Assembly: GCA_963682005.1 (NCBI GenBank)
Contig: OY820914.1
Location: 2,914,001-2,978,000, forward strand
Source: CAIYUC01 sp963682005
Lineage (GTDB): Bacteria; Bacteroidota; Bacteroidia; Bacteroidales; FEN-979
Direction of reading: 5' to 3'
Length of the DNA: 64,000 nt
Below, one piece after another: positions 23,879-32,826 of the stretch. The number at the start of each line of letters is the position of its first letter. Position 1 is the first letter of the stretch. The notes under the pieces are model-generated. The model searched no databases. It had not been told where the DNA came from and saw only the letters and a program-made list of their open reading frames with translations. The position numbers and the translations under genes are program-made.

Positions 23879-24444
23879 ATCAAGATTTTCCCCTGCGCTT
23901 CTAACCTCAGGTCCCTGCTGAGTTTTTGGAGGATCTTTCTTCCCTTGCTCCTGTAACCCGGCGTTTCTTCATGCATCCGGATCTCAATGGTGTCGGCAAG
24001 CTCCTGCCGGAGATCCGGTTCAGCCAATGAAATGGTATAAAGGATCTCCATACAGTAAACTTTCGTTGCAACGGATTCTTTAGGCGAAACAAGCCAGTCA
24101 AAACATAAATTTATAAGGAACCCCGTTTTATCAGCGGGAAGCGGGGAACGTGAAAGGATATGGAGTGAATGTCGTTTCAACCCGTCATGGTTGAACCGGG
24201 TAAGGGATTCCGCAATTTGCGGTAGATAAGGGAAAACAAGTTCCGGTTGCGTTGCAGAGGTTGTATCGATAACCCATGCCGCACGACGGCTTACAGGCTC
24301 CCTGTTTGCAAGAAAGATAGCCATCAATTCCTCAAACAACCGGGGTTTCTGTAAAACGAGATCTGCAATGATATCTGTGTTTCTCCTTGAGGTTTCAATT
24401 TTTAACAGGTCCTCAAGTGTGTTATTCTGTATGATCGTCGCCAT
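23869..24444 (-). CDS. Hypothetical all-helical HEAT-like repeat protein
   Basis: The 192-residue protein is almost entirely amphipathic helix with the look of HEAT or armadillo repeats (for example S-R-R-A-A-W-V-I-D near residue 53, and later K-R-H-S-L-H-I-L-S). Such repeats usually form a protein-binding solenoid. I see no catalytic motif or signal. ATG at 24444 is preferred over the TTG just before it. It diverges from the arginine decarboxylase gene. Function unknown. Confidence 0.7.
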   Translation of the reverse strand: MATIIQNNTLEDLLKIETSRRNTDIIADLVLQKPRLFEELMAIFLANREPVSRRAAWVIDTTSATQPELVFPYLPQIAESLTRFNHDGLKRHSLHILSRSPLPADKTGFLINLCFDWLVSPKESVATKVYCMEILYTISLAEPDLRQELADTIEIRMHEETPGYRSKGRKILQKLSRDLRLEAQGKILIAP

Positions 24445-24463
24445 CAAATTTAATAATTGAGCT

Positions 24464-24471
24464 CAAAAATA
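24464..24471 (-). promoter_or_regulatory. Predicted -7 element for the HEAT-like gene
   Basis: The minus strand reads TATTTTTG, a TAnnTTTG match 19 bp before the ATG at 24444. It shares the intergenic space with the divergent decarboxylase promoter. Confidence 0.45.
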
Positions 24472-24524
24472 AAGAAATATGAAGTAATTTTTTATGTGAT
24501 TAATAATTTACCAAAGGATTATTT

Positions 24525-24532
24525 TACTTTTG
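24525..24532 (+). promoter_or_regulatory. Predicted -7 element for arginine decarboxylase
   Basis: TACTTTTG matches TAnnTTTG and predicts a leader of about 70 bases to ATG 24611. An in-frame TTG at 24530 lies within this element, so it is unlikely to be the start. Confidence 0.55.
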
Positions 24533-24610
24533 CAAATCTTTTTGCATCCGGGTGTTTTAGATTGGTACAAAAATGATGATCCGGATAACTTAGTATTAAA
24601 TTTTCCTGAA

Positions 24611-26002
24611 ATGAAAAATAAGTATATTGATCTCATTGAACAGACATTTGACTTCCCTCAGGATGAGTTTGAAGTCATTGATAATGAGCTTTATTTCCAT
24701 AAAGTACCCTTGATGGATATCATTAAACAGTATGGTACGCCTTTGAAAATAAGTTACTTGCCAAAGATCGGTTCACAGATACAAAAAGCCAAGAGGCTAT
24801 TCAATGTGGCCATGGCGAAAGTTGATTACCAGGGCGATTATCAGTACTGTTATTGCACTAAAAGCTCTCACTTCAGTTTCGTACTTGAGGAAGCCCTGAA
24901 ACATGATATTCACCTTGAAACCTCTTCAGCTTTTGATATTCCCCTGATAAATACGTTGTTTGAAAATGGCCACCTGAAAAAGGAAAGATATATTATCTGC
25001 AACGGTTTCAAACGACCGCAGTATATCGAATACATCCAGAAACTGATCACTGACGGTTTTACCAATACGATACCCGTTCTCGATAATCTGTTTGAACTGG
25101 AAAAGTATGAAGATGACTTTGCAGGTAAAATAAAACTGGGTATCAGGATCGCATCCGAGGAAGAACCAAAGTTTGATTTTTATACTTCCAGGCTTGGTAT
25201 CCGCTACAATGATATCATTCCTTATTACCTTGAAAAGATTAAAGATAATCCAAAATTTGAGCTCAAAATGCTCCATTTTTTCATCAATACGGGGATAAAG
25301 GACACGGCATACTACTGGAACGAGCTGAGTAAGAGTGTGAATGTTTACTGCGAACTTAAAAAGATATGTCCCGAACTTTCTTATTTGAATATCGGGGGAG
25401 GGTTCCCTGTAAAGAATTCATTGTATTTTAATTATGATTATGAGTACATGGCGGAAGAGATCATTGCCCAGATAAAAAGTATTTGTGAGCGGAATGAAGT
25501 TCCTGAACCGGATATATTTACTGAATTCGGATCATTCACTGTAGGGGAAAGTGGAGCGGTTCTTTTCTCGATTATTGACCAGAAAAAGCAAAACGACCGT
25601 GAAATTTGGAACATGATCGACAGTTCTTTCATGAATACCCTCCCTGATACCTGGGCGATAAATAAAAAATTCATATTACTTGCCGTAAATAACTGGGATC
25701 TGGAATATGAAAGAATATTCCTTGGCGGATTGACCTGCGATAGTGAGGATTACTATAATGCTGAAGGCCATTCCAATGCAGTCTACCTTCCAAAATTAAC
25801 GGATAAGGAACCTCAGTATATTGGTCTTTTTCATACGGGTGCCTATCAGGAAGCAATAGGAGGGTATGGTGGAATCCAGCATTGCCTGATCCCAGCTCCC
25901 AAGCATGTACTCATCGATCTGGATGAAAATGAAGAGATCTACACGAAGTTATTTTCCAAAGAGCAAAGCTACAAGTCGATGCTTAAGATATTGGGGTATT
26001 GA
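24611..26002 (+). CDS. speA: Biosynthetic-type arginine decarboxylase (PLP, fold III)
   Basis: The 463-residue protein is an alanine-racemase-fold decarboxylase: Lys84 in Y-C-T-K-S-S-H is the expected PLP lysine, G-G-G-F-P anchors the phosphate, and T-E-F-G-S-F and L-G-G-L-T-C-D-S are conserved downstream. It converts arginine to agmatine for polyamine synthesis. The length is shorter than E. coli SpeA (about 660) and fits the compact Bacteroidota form. ATG 24611 gives the family's usual opening M-K-N-K-Y-I-D-L. It precedes a deoxyhypusine-synthase-like gene on the same strand, but no agmatinase gene lies between them. Confidence 0.88.
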   Translation: MKNKYIDLIEQTFDFPQDEFEVIDNELYFHKVPLMDIIKQYGTPLKISYLPKIGSQIQKAKRLFNVAMAKVDYQGDYQYCYCTKSSHFSFVLEEALKHDIHLETSSAFDIPLINTLFENGHLKKERYIICNGFKRPQYIEYIQKLITDGFTNTIPVLDNLFELEKYEDDFAGKIKLGIRIASEEEPKFDFYTSRLGIRYNDIIPYYLEKIKDNPKFELKMLHFFINTGIKDTAYYWNELSKSVNVYCELKKICPELSYLNIGGGFPVKNSLYFNYDYEYMAEEIIAQIKSICERNEVPEPDIFTEFGSFTVGESGAVLFSIIDQKKQNDREIWNMIDSSFMNTLPDTWAINKKFILLAVNNWDLEYERIFLGGLTCDSEDYYNAEGHSNAVYLPKLTDKEPQYIGLFHTGAYQEAIGGYGGIQHCLIPAPKHVLIDLDENEEIYTKLFSKEQSYKSMLKILGY

Positions 26003-26092
26003 TCAGGAAATGAAAGAATTCAAAATGCAAAATGCAGGTAGAGTTAATTTTCTGCAGATCACTTCCCGTTTTATTAATTAATCTGGATTTTA

Positions 26093-26100
26093 TACTTTTG
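26093..26100 (+). promoter_or_regulatory. Predicted -7 element for the deoxyhypusine-synthase-like gene
   Basis: TACTTTTG again matches TAnnTTTG, predicting a leader of about 60 bases. So this gene may have its own promoter besides read-through from speA. Confidence 0.5.
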
Positions 26101-26167
26101 CATCAGGATTGAAAAGATAGTATTTTGCATTCCTGCATTCTAAATTATTTATTCTAAGCTTATTATT

Positions 26168-27187
26168 ATGAAAAAGAAAGACCTGTTAAAGAACCCGGTA
26201 AAGCATTTCGACATTAAAGCTGTAAACACGGTTCCTGTGATAGATGCTATGCGCGACATGTCTTTTACATCAAGGGATACTGCAGATGCCGCAGATATCC
26301 TGAACAGGATGATAAAGGACAAGGGATGTACGATATTTCTGACCCTCGCCGGAAGTACAAGTGCCGGTGGTTGTATGCAGGTTTATGTAGACATGGTGAA
26401 GAATAAGATGGTGGATGCGATTGTAGCAACAGGTGCTTCCATTGTTGACATGGATTTCTTTGAAGCCCTCGGATTCAGGCATTACAAAGGGTCATACAAT
26501 GTTGACGACCATCTTCTGCGGAAGCTTTATATCGACAGGATCTATGATACTTACATTGACGAGGAGGAACTCCAGGTATGCGATATGACTATAAAAAAGA
26601 TAGCAGATTCGCTTGAACGGCGGCCCTATTCCTCACGCGAATTCATTCGCGAAATGGGAAAATACCTTGTAAAGAATTCCAAAAAAGCAGATTCTCTTGT
26701 TCAGGCCTGCTATGAAAACAATGTGCCGATTTTCTGTCCGGCATTCACTGACAGCAGCGCTGGTTTTGGCCTTGTGAAGCATCAATGGGAAAACCCTGAA
26801 AAACATGTATCCATCGATTCTGTCAAAGATTTTCTGGAACTCACAAAAATTAAGATGGCTGCAAAATCTTCTGGTCTTTTCATGATCGGAGGAGGCGTTC
26901 CGAAGAATTTCATCCAGGATACAGTGATTTGTGCTGAAGTCCTTGGAAAAGAAGTGCCCATGCACCAGTATGCGATCCAGATCACAGTAGCAGATGCCCG
27001 TGATGGTGCATGCTCGAGCTCAACGCTTAAAGAAGCTTCATCCTGGGGAAAAGTGGAAACCGAGTTTGAAAAAATGGTCTATGCCGAGGCAACATCAGTA
27101 CTCCCGTTGATCGCCAGCTATGTTTACCATAAAGGCGACTGGAAAAAACGCAAGAAGTTCGAATGGACCAAGATGCTTGATAAGTAA
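26168..27187 (+). CDS. Deoxyhypusine-synthase-like protein (SpeY-type homospermidine synthase candidate)
   Basis: The 339-residue protein has the NAD-binding deoxyhypusine synthase fold, with G-S-T-S-A-G-G near residue 60 and S-S-W-G-K near the C-terminus. Bacteria lack eIF5A, and in cyanobacteria a homologue (speY) makes homospermidine; its position next to arginine decarboxylase fits a polyamine role here. The catalytic Lys of the eukaryotic enzyme (K-V-Y-A-D-A-S) is not in register: the segment reads K302-M303-V-Y-A-E-A-T, so the lysine is one residue early or replaced by Met. Whether it is active and on which amine is uncertain. Confidence 0.8.
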   Translation: MKKKDLLKNPVKHFDIKAVNTVPVIDAMRDMSFTSRDTADAADILNRMIKDKGCTIFLTLAGSTSAGGCMQVYVDMVKNKMVDAIVATGASIVDMDFFEALGFRHYKGSYNVDDHLLRKLYIDRIYDTYIDEEELQVCDMTIKKIADSLERRPYSSREFIREMGKYLVKNSKKADSLVQACYENNVPIFCPAFTDSSAGFGLVKHQWENPEKHVSIDSVKDFLELTKIKMAAKSSGLFMIGGGVPKNFIQDTVICAEVLGKEVPMHQYAIQITVADARDGACSSSTLKEASSWGKVETEFEKMVYAEATSVLPLIASYVYHKGDWKKRKKFEWTKMLDK

Positions 27188-27215
27188 GCTTCAGGCTTCA
27201 GGCTCTATGCTTTCC
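27188..27215. repeat. Heptad array after the deoxyhypusine-synthase-like gene
   Basis: Four 7-bp units (GCTTCAG twice, then GCTCTAT and GCTTTCC) start at the base after the stop codon. This is a member of the period-7 family. Confidence 0.6.
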
Positions 27216-27225
27216 CCTGCCGTCA

Positions 27226-27243
27226 TCCCCGCGAAAGCGGGGA
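27226..27243. terminator. GAAA-loop hairpin between convergent genes
   Basis: A 7-bp stem (TCCCCGC / GCGGGGA) with a GAAA tetraloop, inside the widespread bacterial repeat type GTCATCCCCGC-GAAA-GCGGGGA. It lies between convergent genes and has no T-run on either side, so it may be a factor-assisted terminator or simply a repeat. Confidence 0.45.
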
Positions 27244-27256
27244 CTGGCTCCCGGAA

Positions 27257-28636
27257 TCAATTCCTGTACCTGAGCCATTTCCATAATTCTTTGTAACTTA
27301 CTTTCTTCCCGTACATGAGGATTCCCGTCCTGTAGATTTTTCCTGCGAGCCAGGTTGTACCTAAAAAACCCAACAGGAGAAGCCCCATTGATAAAAGCAC
27401 CTGCATATAGGGAACCCCGAACGGGATCCTGACCATCATGACAACAGGTGAAGTAAGAGGGAAGATCGAAAACCAGAAGGCCATGGAGCCTTGCGGCTCC
27501 TGCATTATGTATTGGGCCAGCACAAAAGAAAAGATAAGAGGAATCGTTATAGGTAGCATAAATTGCTGGGTATCTGCCTCACTGTCCACCGCCGAGCCTA
27601 CAGCGGCGAATAAAGCGGCATAAAGTAAATACCCGACCAGGAAGAAAAAGATAAATGATCCGATCATGACAGGAAAATCGATCGAATTGATGGCGTTCAG
27701 CACTTCATTTACATTTCCGGAATCCTGCCCTGAATCATTCTCGTTGGAAGGGGTTAGTTTATCTGCATGAAATGCTGGGTTTTGTCTGCCAATCATTTGT
27801 TCGGTTGCCGTCTTGGATCCTTGCTTTGAGGCGAAGGTGGAAGTCACCACCGTGACAATGCCAAAGGTAAGGATCACCCATAACAGGAATTGCGTCAGGC
27901 CAACCAGCCCGACGCCGATGATCTTTCCCATCATTAGCTGGAAAGGCTTGACCGAAGAAATGATGACTTCGATGATCCTGCTTGTTTTTTCTTCAATAAC
28001 ACCTCGCATCACCTGGGCTCCGAACATAAATATGAAAAAATAGATCAGGATCCCCCCGAAAATACCAAGGATCATGCTGACTTCCGGATAGCTCTTCTGC
28101 TCCTCACCATCGTTGCCGATTTTTATCGTCGTGATATCAATGCTCGCCTTTATGGATTTAAGGATATCTTCCGTTGTTACTTTTTCATCCGAAGCGGGCT
28201 GCAATTCCCTGATCTTTGCCTCAAGCTTCAATTCTTCCATCTGGCGCGACATCACATTCTTAACATAGCTTTTAACATTGATGCTCACCTGTCCTTTAGC
28301 ATAAATTACTGCATTTTCAGGAAGGTTTAGCTGAGTTTTTGGGATGTAAAGAAGAGCATAATCACCACTTTTCGGATAATTTTGCTTGGCTGAGGCAAGA
28401 TCACTGACAAGGTAATGAAATTTGATATTATCCGAATCCTTGAATTTTTCAATAAATAACCCGGTTTCATCAAGAACAGCTATGATCTTGGTTTCATTGG
28501 ACATCGTTGCAAGATAGATAGGGACAATGAAAACCGCAGCCATCAGCAAGGGCCCAAGGATTGTCATCACAAGAAAGGATTTCTTTTTTACCCTTGTCAG
28601 GTATTCACGTTGAATGATCAGGAAGATCTTTTTCAT
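27257..28636 (-). CDS. ABC-2 family transporter permease (NatB-like)
   Basis: The 459-residue protein has one N-terminal membrane segment (about residues 20-44), a large soluble extracytoplasmic loop, and a group of five or six membrane segments from about residue 190 to the end. This is the ABC-2 exporter type (NatB/YhaP-like) which moves ions, drugs or peptides outward. Its start overlaps the ATPase stop by 4 bp (ATGA), so the two form one transporter. The substrate is unknown. Confidence 0.88.
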   Translation of the reverse strand: MKKIFLIIQREYLTRVKKKSFLVMTILGPLLMAAVFIVPIYLATMSNETKIIAVLDETGLFIEKFKDSDNIKFHYLVSDLASAKQNYPKSGDYALLYIPKTQLNLPENAVIYAKGQVSINVKSYVKNVMSRQMEELKLEAKIRELQPASDEKVTTEDILKSIKASIDITTIKIGNDGEEQKSYPEVSMILGIFGGILIYFFIFMFGAQVMRGVIEEKTSRIIEVIISSVKPFQLMMGKIIGVGLVGLTQFLLWVILTFGIVTVVTSTFASKQGSKTATEQMIGRQNPAFHADKLTPSNENDSGQDSGNVNEVLNAINSIDFPVMIGSFIFFFLVGYLLYAALFAAVGSAVDSEADTQQFMLPITIPLIFSFVLAQYIMQEPQGSMAFWFSIFPLTSPVVMMVRIPFGVPYMQVLLSMGLLLLGFLGTTWLAGKIYRTGILMYGKKVSYKELWKWLRYRN

Positions 28637-29583
28637 GACAGGTTCTGGGAAATGGTTTTTGAAAGATTTTGCTTCTCTGTTACAGTTCGGATAAAGATAT
28701 CATTCATATTCGGTAAGATCTCTTTTAGCGACAAGATCATGGTGAAAGGGATTAATGCCTGCAAAAGAGCATTTGTATTTATTTCCGGTGGGAGCTGAAT
28801 TCTGGCAACAGAATGATCATCTTCAGAGGATACGGAAATGACTTTAAGATTTGGAGGAAGAATGGAAGAGAGGTCTCCTTCATATCCTGAATAACAGACC
28901 TCGAAAGCGTTCATTTTATAGGTTTTCCTGATCGACTTTACATTCCCGTCGAGTATTTTCCTGGAATTGTTGATCAAGGCAATATGATCGCACAATTCTT
29001 CAACAGAACCCATGTTATGGGTGGAAAAAATGATTGTTGCGCCATTGTCCCGCAAGGAGAGTATCTCTTCCTTCAGAAGGTTGACATTGATCGGGTCGAA
29101 ACCGCTGAATGGTTCGTCGAATATGAGCAATTTGGGCTTATGGATGACGGTGACAATGAACTGAACTTTCTGTTGCATCCCTTTTGAAAGCTCTTCCACT
29201 TTCCGGTTCCACCATCCGAGGATCTCGAATTTTTCAAACCAGTATTTCAGGCTGGTGAGGGCATCATGGCGCGTCATTCCTTTCAATTGAGCAAGGTAAA
29301 GAGCCTGCTCGCCCACATTCATCTTCTTATACAGGCCCCGCTCTTCAGGAAGATATCCGATCTTGCTGACATCATTGGCAGTGAGTGGTTGTCCCTGGAA
29401 GATCAGTTCACCTGAATCAGGAGCAATGATCCGGTTTACGATACGGATGAATGTTGTTTTTCCTGCACCATTCGGTCCAAGCAGCCCGAAAATACTTTGC
29501 TCGGGAACAGTCAGGGAAACATTGTCTAAAGCTCTGTGGGATGCATAGCTTTTTGAGATGTTTGTTGCAGTAAATAAAGCCAT
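28633..29583 (-). CDS. ABC transporter ATP-binding protein
   Basis: The 316-residue ATPase has Walker A G-P-N-G-A-G-K-T-T, signature L-S-K-G-M-Q-Q-K (Lys in place of the second Gly of L-S-G-G-Q), Walker B L-L-I-F-D-E-P-F-S-G and a switch His in F-S-T-H-N. It powers the permease encoded directly downstream. The last 90 residues form a regulatory extension typical of exporter ATPases. It follows dnaJ by 30 bp on the same strand, so the transporter may be co-transcribed with the grpE-dnaJ chaperone genes. Confidence 0.92.
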   Translation of the reverse strand: MALFTATNISKSYASHRALDNVSLTVPEQSIFGLLGPNGAGKTTFIRIVNRIIAPDSGELIFQGQPLTANDVSKIGYLPEERGLYKKMNVGEQALYLAQLKGMTRHDALTSLKYWFEKFEILGWWNRKVEELSKGMQQKVQFIVTVIHKPKLLIFDEPFSGFDPINVNLLKEEILSLRDNGATIIFSTHNMGSVEELCDHIALINNSRKILDGNVKSIRKTYKMNAFEVCYSGYEGDLSSILPPNLKVISVSSEDDHSVARIQLPPEINTNALLQALIPFTMILSLKEILPNMNDIFIRTVTEKQNLSKTISQNLS

Positions 29584-29613
29584 GTTTGAAATTCAATTGG
29601 AACGTAAATGTCT

Positions 29614-30771
29614 TTAATCAAAGTAATCTTTCATTCTGGAGAAGAAATTCCTATCCTTGGAATCCGGGCTGGGTTTGAAATTATCCGATTTTGCCAATTT
29701 GTCAAGAATCACTTTTTCTTCTTTCGTCAGTGTTTTCGGTATCCAGACGTGGATCCTGACGAGCAGGTCTCCTTTTCTTTCATAGGAATTGATGCTTGGG
29801 AGTCCCTTATCTTTTAACCGTAATACTTTTCCGCTCTGGGTTGCCGCATCAATTTTTACTTTGATTTTACCATTGATGTACGGTATTTCTGAAGTGGTAC
29901 CGAGAGCGGCATCAGGGATACTGACAAAAAGATCGTATATCAGGTTATTTCCTTCACGTTCCAGTTCAGGATGCTTGATCTCTTCAATCTGGACAAGCAG
30001 GTCGCCCGGTTCCCCCCCGCGGGCCGCAGCATTCCCTTTACCACTCAGTGATAACTGCATGCCATCTGCAACACCGGCTGGTATTTTCAGACTGATAACT
30101 TCTTCTCCTTTTACAATGCCGTTGCCTGAGCAGTCATGACATTTCTCGGTGATGATCTGTCCTTCACCGCCGCATTGCGGACAACCGGAGGTCGTTTGCA
30201 TCTGACCAAGAAATGTATTTGTAACCCGGGTTACTCGTCCGGAACCATGACAAGTCGGGCAGGTGTTATACGATTTCCCGTCTTTAGCACCGGTTCCGTT
30301 ACAGGTTTTACAGCTTATGTATTTATTTACTTTGATCTTCTTTTCTACGCCATTGGCAACCTCTTCAAGCGTCAGTTTGACTTTCACCCGAAGGTTTGTG
30401 CCATGATTTACCGATCGTGAACTCCGGCCACCACCGAAAAATGAACCAAAAGGGTCATCAAATGACCCGCCAAAAATATCACCAAAATGTCGGAATATCT
30501 CATCCATGCTCATACTGCCACCAAACCCGGAAAACCCGGATGAGTTGCCTAATCCTGCATGTCCATACTGGTCATACCTTCTCCTTTTTTCCGGATCACT
30601 TAGTATTTCATAGGCTTCGGCAGCTTCCTTGAACCGCTCTTCGGCCTCATGGTTTCCCGGGTTTTTATCGGGATGCCATTTCAAGGCTTGCTGACGGTAA
30701 GCTTTTTTGAGTTCTTCAGGTGTTGCCCCTTTCTGAACTTCAAGGATTTCGTAATAATCTCGTTTTGACAT
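29614..30771 (-). CDS. dnaJ: Chaperone protein DnaJ
   Basis: The 385-residue protein has the J domain with W-H-P-D-K, a G/F-rich stretch (about residues 75-115), four zinc-finger repeats of the form C-x2-C-x-G-x-G (about 145-210) and the C-terminal substrate-binding domain. DnaJ stimulates DnaK ATPase and delivers unfolded clients. It is downstream of grpE by 82 bp; dnaK itself is not in the window. The length and full zinc finger indicate a class I DnaJ. Confidence 0.97.
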   Translation of the reverse strand: MSKRDYYEILEVQKGATPEELKKAYRQQALKWHPDKNPGNHEAEERFKEAAEAYEILSDPEKRRRYDQYGHAGLGNSSGFSGFGGSMSMDEIFRHFGDIFGGSFDDPFGSFFGGGRSSRSVNHGTNLRVKVKLTLEEVANGVEKKIKVNKYISCKTCNGTGAKDGKSYNTCPTCHGSGRVTRVTNTFLGQMQTTSGCPQCGGEGQIITEKCHDCSGNGIVKGEEVISLKIPAGVADGMQLSLSGKGNAAARGGEPGDLLVQIEEIKHPELEREGNNLIYDLFVSIPDAALGTTSEIPYINGKIKVKIDAATQSGKVLRLKDKGLPSINSYERKGDLLVRIHVWIPKTLTKEEKVILDKLAKSDNFKPSPDSKDRNFFSRMKDYFD

Positions 30772-30853
30772 TTCTTTACATTTGGCCTCTGGTGACCCTT
30801 TCCGTGATTAATTATACATCGGAGAGGTGAGAGGAAGAGCAGTTGCCTTCATG

Positions 30854-31444
30854 CTAACTACCGACCACAACTTTTGCAAAACGGATAACTTTACCGTTAA
30901 GCAGGTACCCTTTTTCAATTTCATCGATCACTTTCCCTTTTTGATCGGGTGCCGGAATATTCGTGATTGCTTCATGAAAATCAGTATCGAAATCATGGCC
31001 GATGGTTTTCATCTGTTCCAGACCCTGTTGGGTAAGAATATTTAAAAGCTTATTATAGATCAGTACAACACCATCCTTAACCGCCTCATTTTCCTGGACA
31101 GATGTTCCCAAAGCATTGATAGCCCGTTCAAAATCATCAAGTACAGGTAGCAATATTGCTATTACCTCCGATGAAGCGGTCTTGCTGAATTCAATCTTTT
31201 CCTTAATCGTCCGCTTCCTGTAGTTATCGAATTCAGAATACAGGCGCAGGTATTTATCATTCAGTTTTTCTATTTCTTCCTCGTATTTTCCCGTTTTACC
31301 TTCTTTCCTGGGTTTTCCTTTATGGTGTTTGTCTTTTCCTTCTGTTTCATCCGGATGCTCTTCTGTTTTTGTTTCTTCTGGGTTGGGATCCGCATTCTCC
31401 ACATGTTCAGGATTCAAATTTTCAGAATGATCGTTTTGCGTCAT
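30854..31444 (-). CDS. grpE: Nucleotide exchange factor GrpE
   Basis: The 196-residue protein has a long acidic and basic low-complexity N-terminus (residues 1-55), a coiled-coil helix (about 55-110, including L-Y-S-E-F-D-N-Y-R-K-R) and the beta-wing core ending V-V-V-G. GrpE releases ADP from DnaK. It heads the grpE-dnaJ-ABC gene run on the minus strand. Confidence 0.95.
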   Translation of the reverse strand: MTQNDHSENLNPEHVENADPNPEETKTEEHPDETEGKDKHHKGKPRKEGKTGKYEEEIEKLNDKYLRLYSEFDNYRKRTIKEKIEFSKTASSEVIAILLPVLDDFERAINALGTSVQENEAVKDGVVLIYNKLLNILTQQGLEQMKTIGHDFDTDFHEAITNIPAPDQKGKVIDEIEKGYLLNGKVIRFAKVVVGS

Positions 31445-31521
31445 ACGTAATTCGGTTTATAAAATTTGTTGCTTATTAAGTCAAAATACCTGCCAAGAGG
31501 AGATCAGGACAAATTGACAGG

Positions 31522-32826
31522 TCAGATTCTTGCGATTTCAGCACCCAGCACCCGGAGACGCTGATCGATATTCTGGTACCCCCGGTCAATCTGCTCAATG
31601 TTGTCAATGGTGCTTTTTCCCTCGGCAGACAGGGCGGCGATCAGAAGTGCCACACCGGCCCTGATATCAGGAGATGACATCCGGATACCCCTGAGCTGGT
31701 ATTGCCGGTCGATTCCGATAACCGTGGCCCTGTGGGGGTCGCACAAAATGATCTTCGCACCCATGTCGATAAGTTTGTCAACAAAGAACAAACGACTTTC
31801 AAACATTTTCTGGTGAATCAGCACGCTCCCTTTTGCCTGTGTGGCAACAACAAGCACAATGCTGATGAGGTCAGGAGTGAAGCCTGGCCAAGGAGCATCT
31901 GCAATAGTCATGATGGAGCCATCCATGAAGGTCTCAATCTCATAATGATCTTGCTCCGGAATGAAAAGATCATCATCCTTTAACAGCATTTTAATTCCCA
32001 GTTTGGAAAATACATCGGGTATCATTCCAAGTTGAGGAAAATTGACATTTTTTATTGTGATCTCTGAGCTTGTCATGGCGGCAAGTCCGATGAAACTGCC
32101 TACTTCAATCATATCGGAGAGTAACGTATGCTCACACCCTTTAAGGGATTCAACGCCCTGTATCCGTAAAAGATTTGAGCCGATGCCTTCAATTTTTGCA
32201 CCCATCCTTACAAGCATATTCGCCAGCTGGTATAGATACGGCTCACAGGCAGCATTAAAGATCACCGTTTCCCCTTTGGCCATCACGGATGCCATAAGGA
32301 TATTGGCAGTGCCTGTTACCGATGCTTCATCCAGAAGCATGGATGCACCTTTCAGTTCCGGAGCAAGAAAAGCATAAAGCTGGTTTTCGGCCTTGTATTC
32401 AAATGTCGCTCCGAGTTTCATCAGGCCGATAAAATGAGTATCCAGCCTTCTTCTTCCGATCTTGTCGCCTCCCGGCAGGTAAACGAAGCCTTTGCCGAAA
32501 CGGGCCAGTAATGGGCCGAGTATCATGATCGATCCGCGTAAGCTGCCGATCTTTTCCTTGAATTCTTTGCTCAGCAGGTACTCGGGATCAACATTGTGTG
32601 CCTGGAAGGTATAACAGGAAGGAGCAGGGTTCTCAACCACCACCCCGATTGCCTTGAGCAGATCGATAAGCTTGTTGACATCATGAATGTCGGGGATGTT
32701 GTTGATCGTTACCTTCTCCCTCGTCATCAGGCAGGCACAGATGACCTGCAGGGCTTCATTTTTGGCTCCCTGCGGAATGATGGTTCCCGTTAATTTTTTT
32801 CCTCCGTAGATCTCAAATGAACTCAT
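31522..32826 (-). CDS. murA: UDP-GlcNAc 1-carboxyvinyltransferase MurA (Cys-to-Asp form)
   Basis: The 434-residue enzyme transfers enolpyruvate to UDP-GlcNAc in the first committed step of peptidoglycan synthesis. Lys22 in A-K-N-E-A matches the catalytic lysine of E. coli MurA. The active-site loop reads L-P-G-G-D121-K-I-G-R-R-R-L-D-T-H, so the Cys115 attacked by fosfomycin in E. coli is Asp here (codon at 32464-32466). Asp variants are active and fosfomycin-resistant in other bacteria. Its start overlaps the DUF4290 stop by 4 bp (ATGA). Confidence 0.96.
   Translation of the reverse strand: MSSFEIYGGKKLTGTIIPQGAKNEALQVICACLMTREKVTINNIPDIHDVNKLIDLLKAIGVVVENPAPSCYTFQAHNVDPEYLLSKEFKEKIGSLRGSIMILGPLLARFGKGFVYLPGGDKIGRRRLDTHFIGLMKLGATFEYKAENQLYAFLAPELKGASMLLDEASVTGTANILMASVMAKGETVIFNAACEPYLYQLANMLVRMGAKIEGIGSNLLRIQGVESLKGCEHTLLSDMIEVGSFIGLAAMTSSEITIKNVNFPQLGMIPDVFSKLGIKMLLKDDDLFIPEQDHYEIETFMDGSIMTIADAPWPGFTPDLISIVLVVATQAKGSVLIHQKMFESRLFFVDKLIDMGAKIILCDPHRATVIGIDRQYQLRGIRMSSPDIRAGVALLIAALSAEGKSTIDNIEQIDRGYQNIDQRLRVLGAEIARI

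Noticed and set aside
26018..26037. Heptad array after arginine decarboxylase
   Set aside because: Only two AAAATGC-like units are present, too few to separate from chance.
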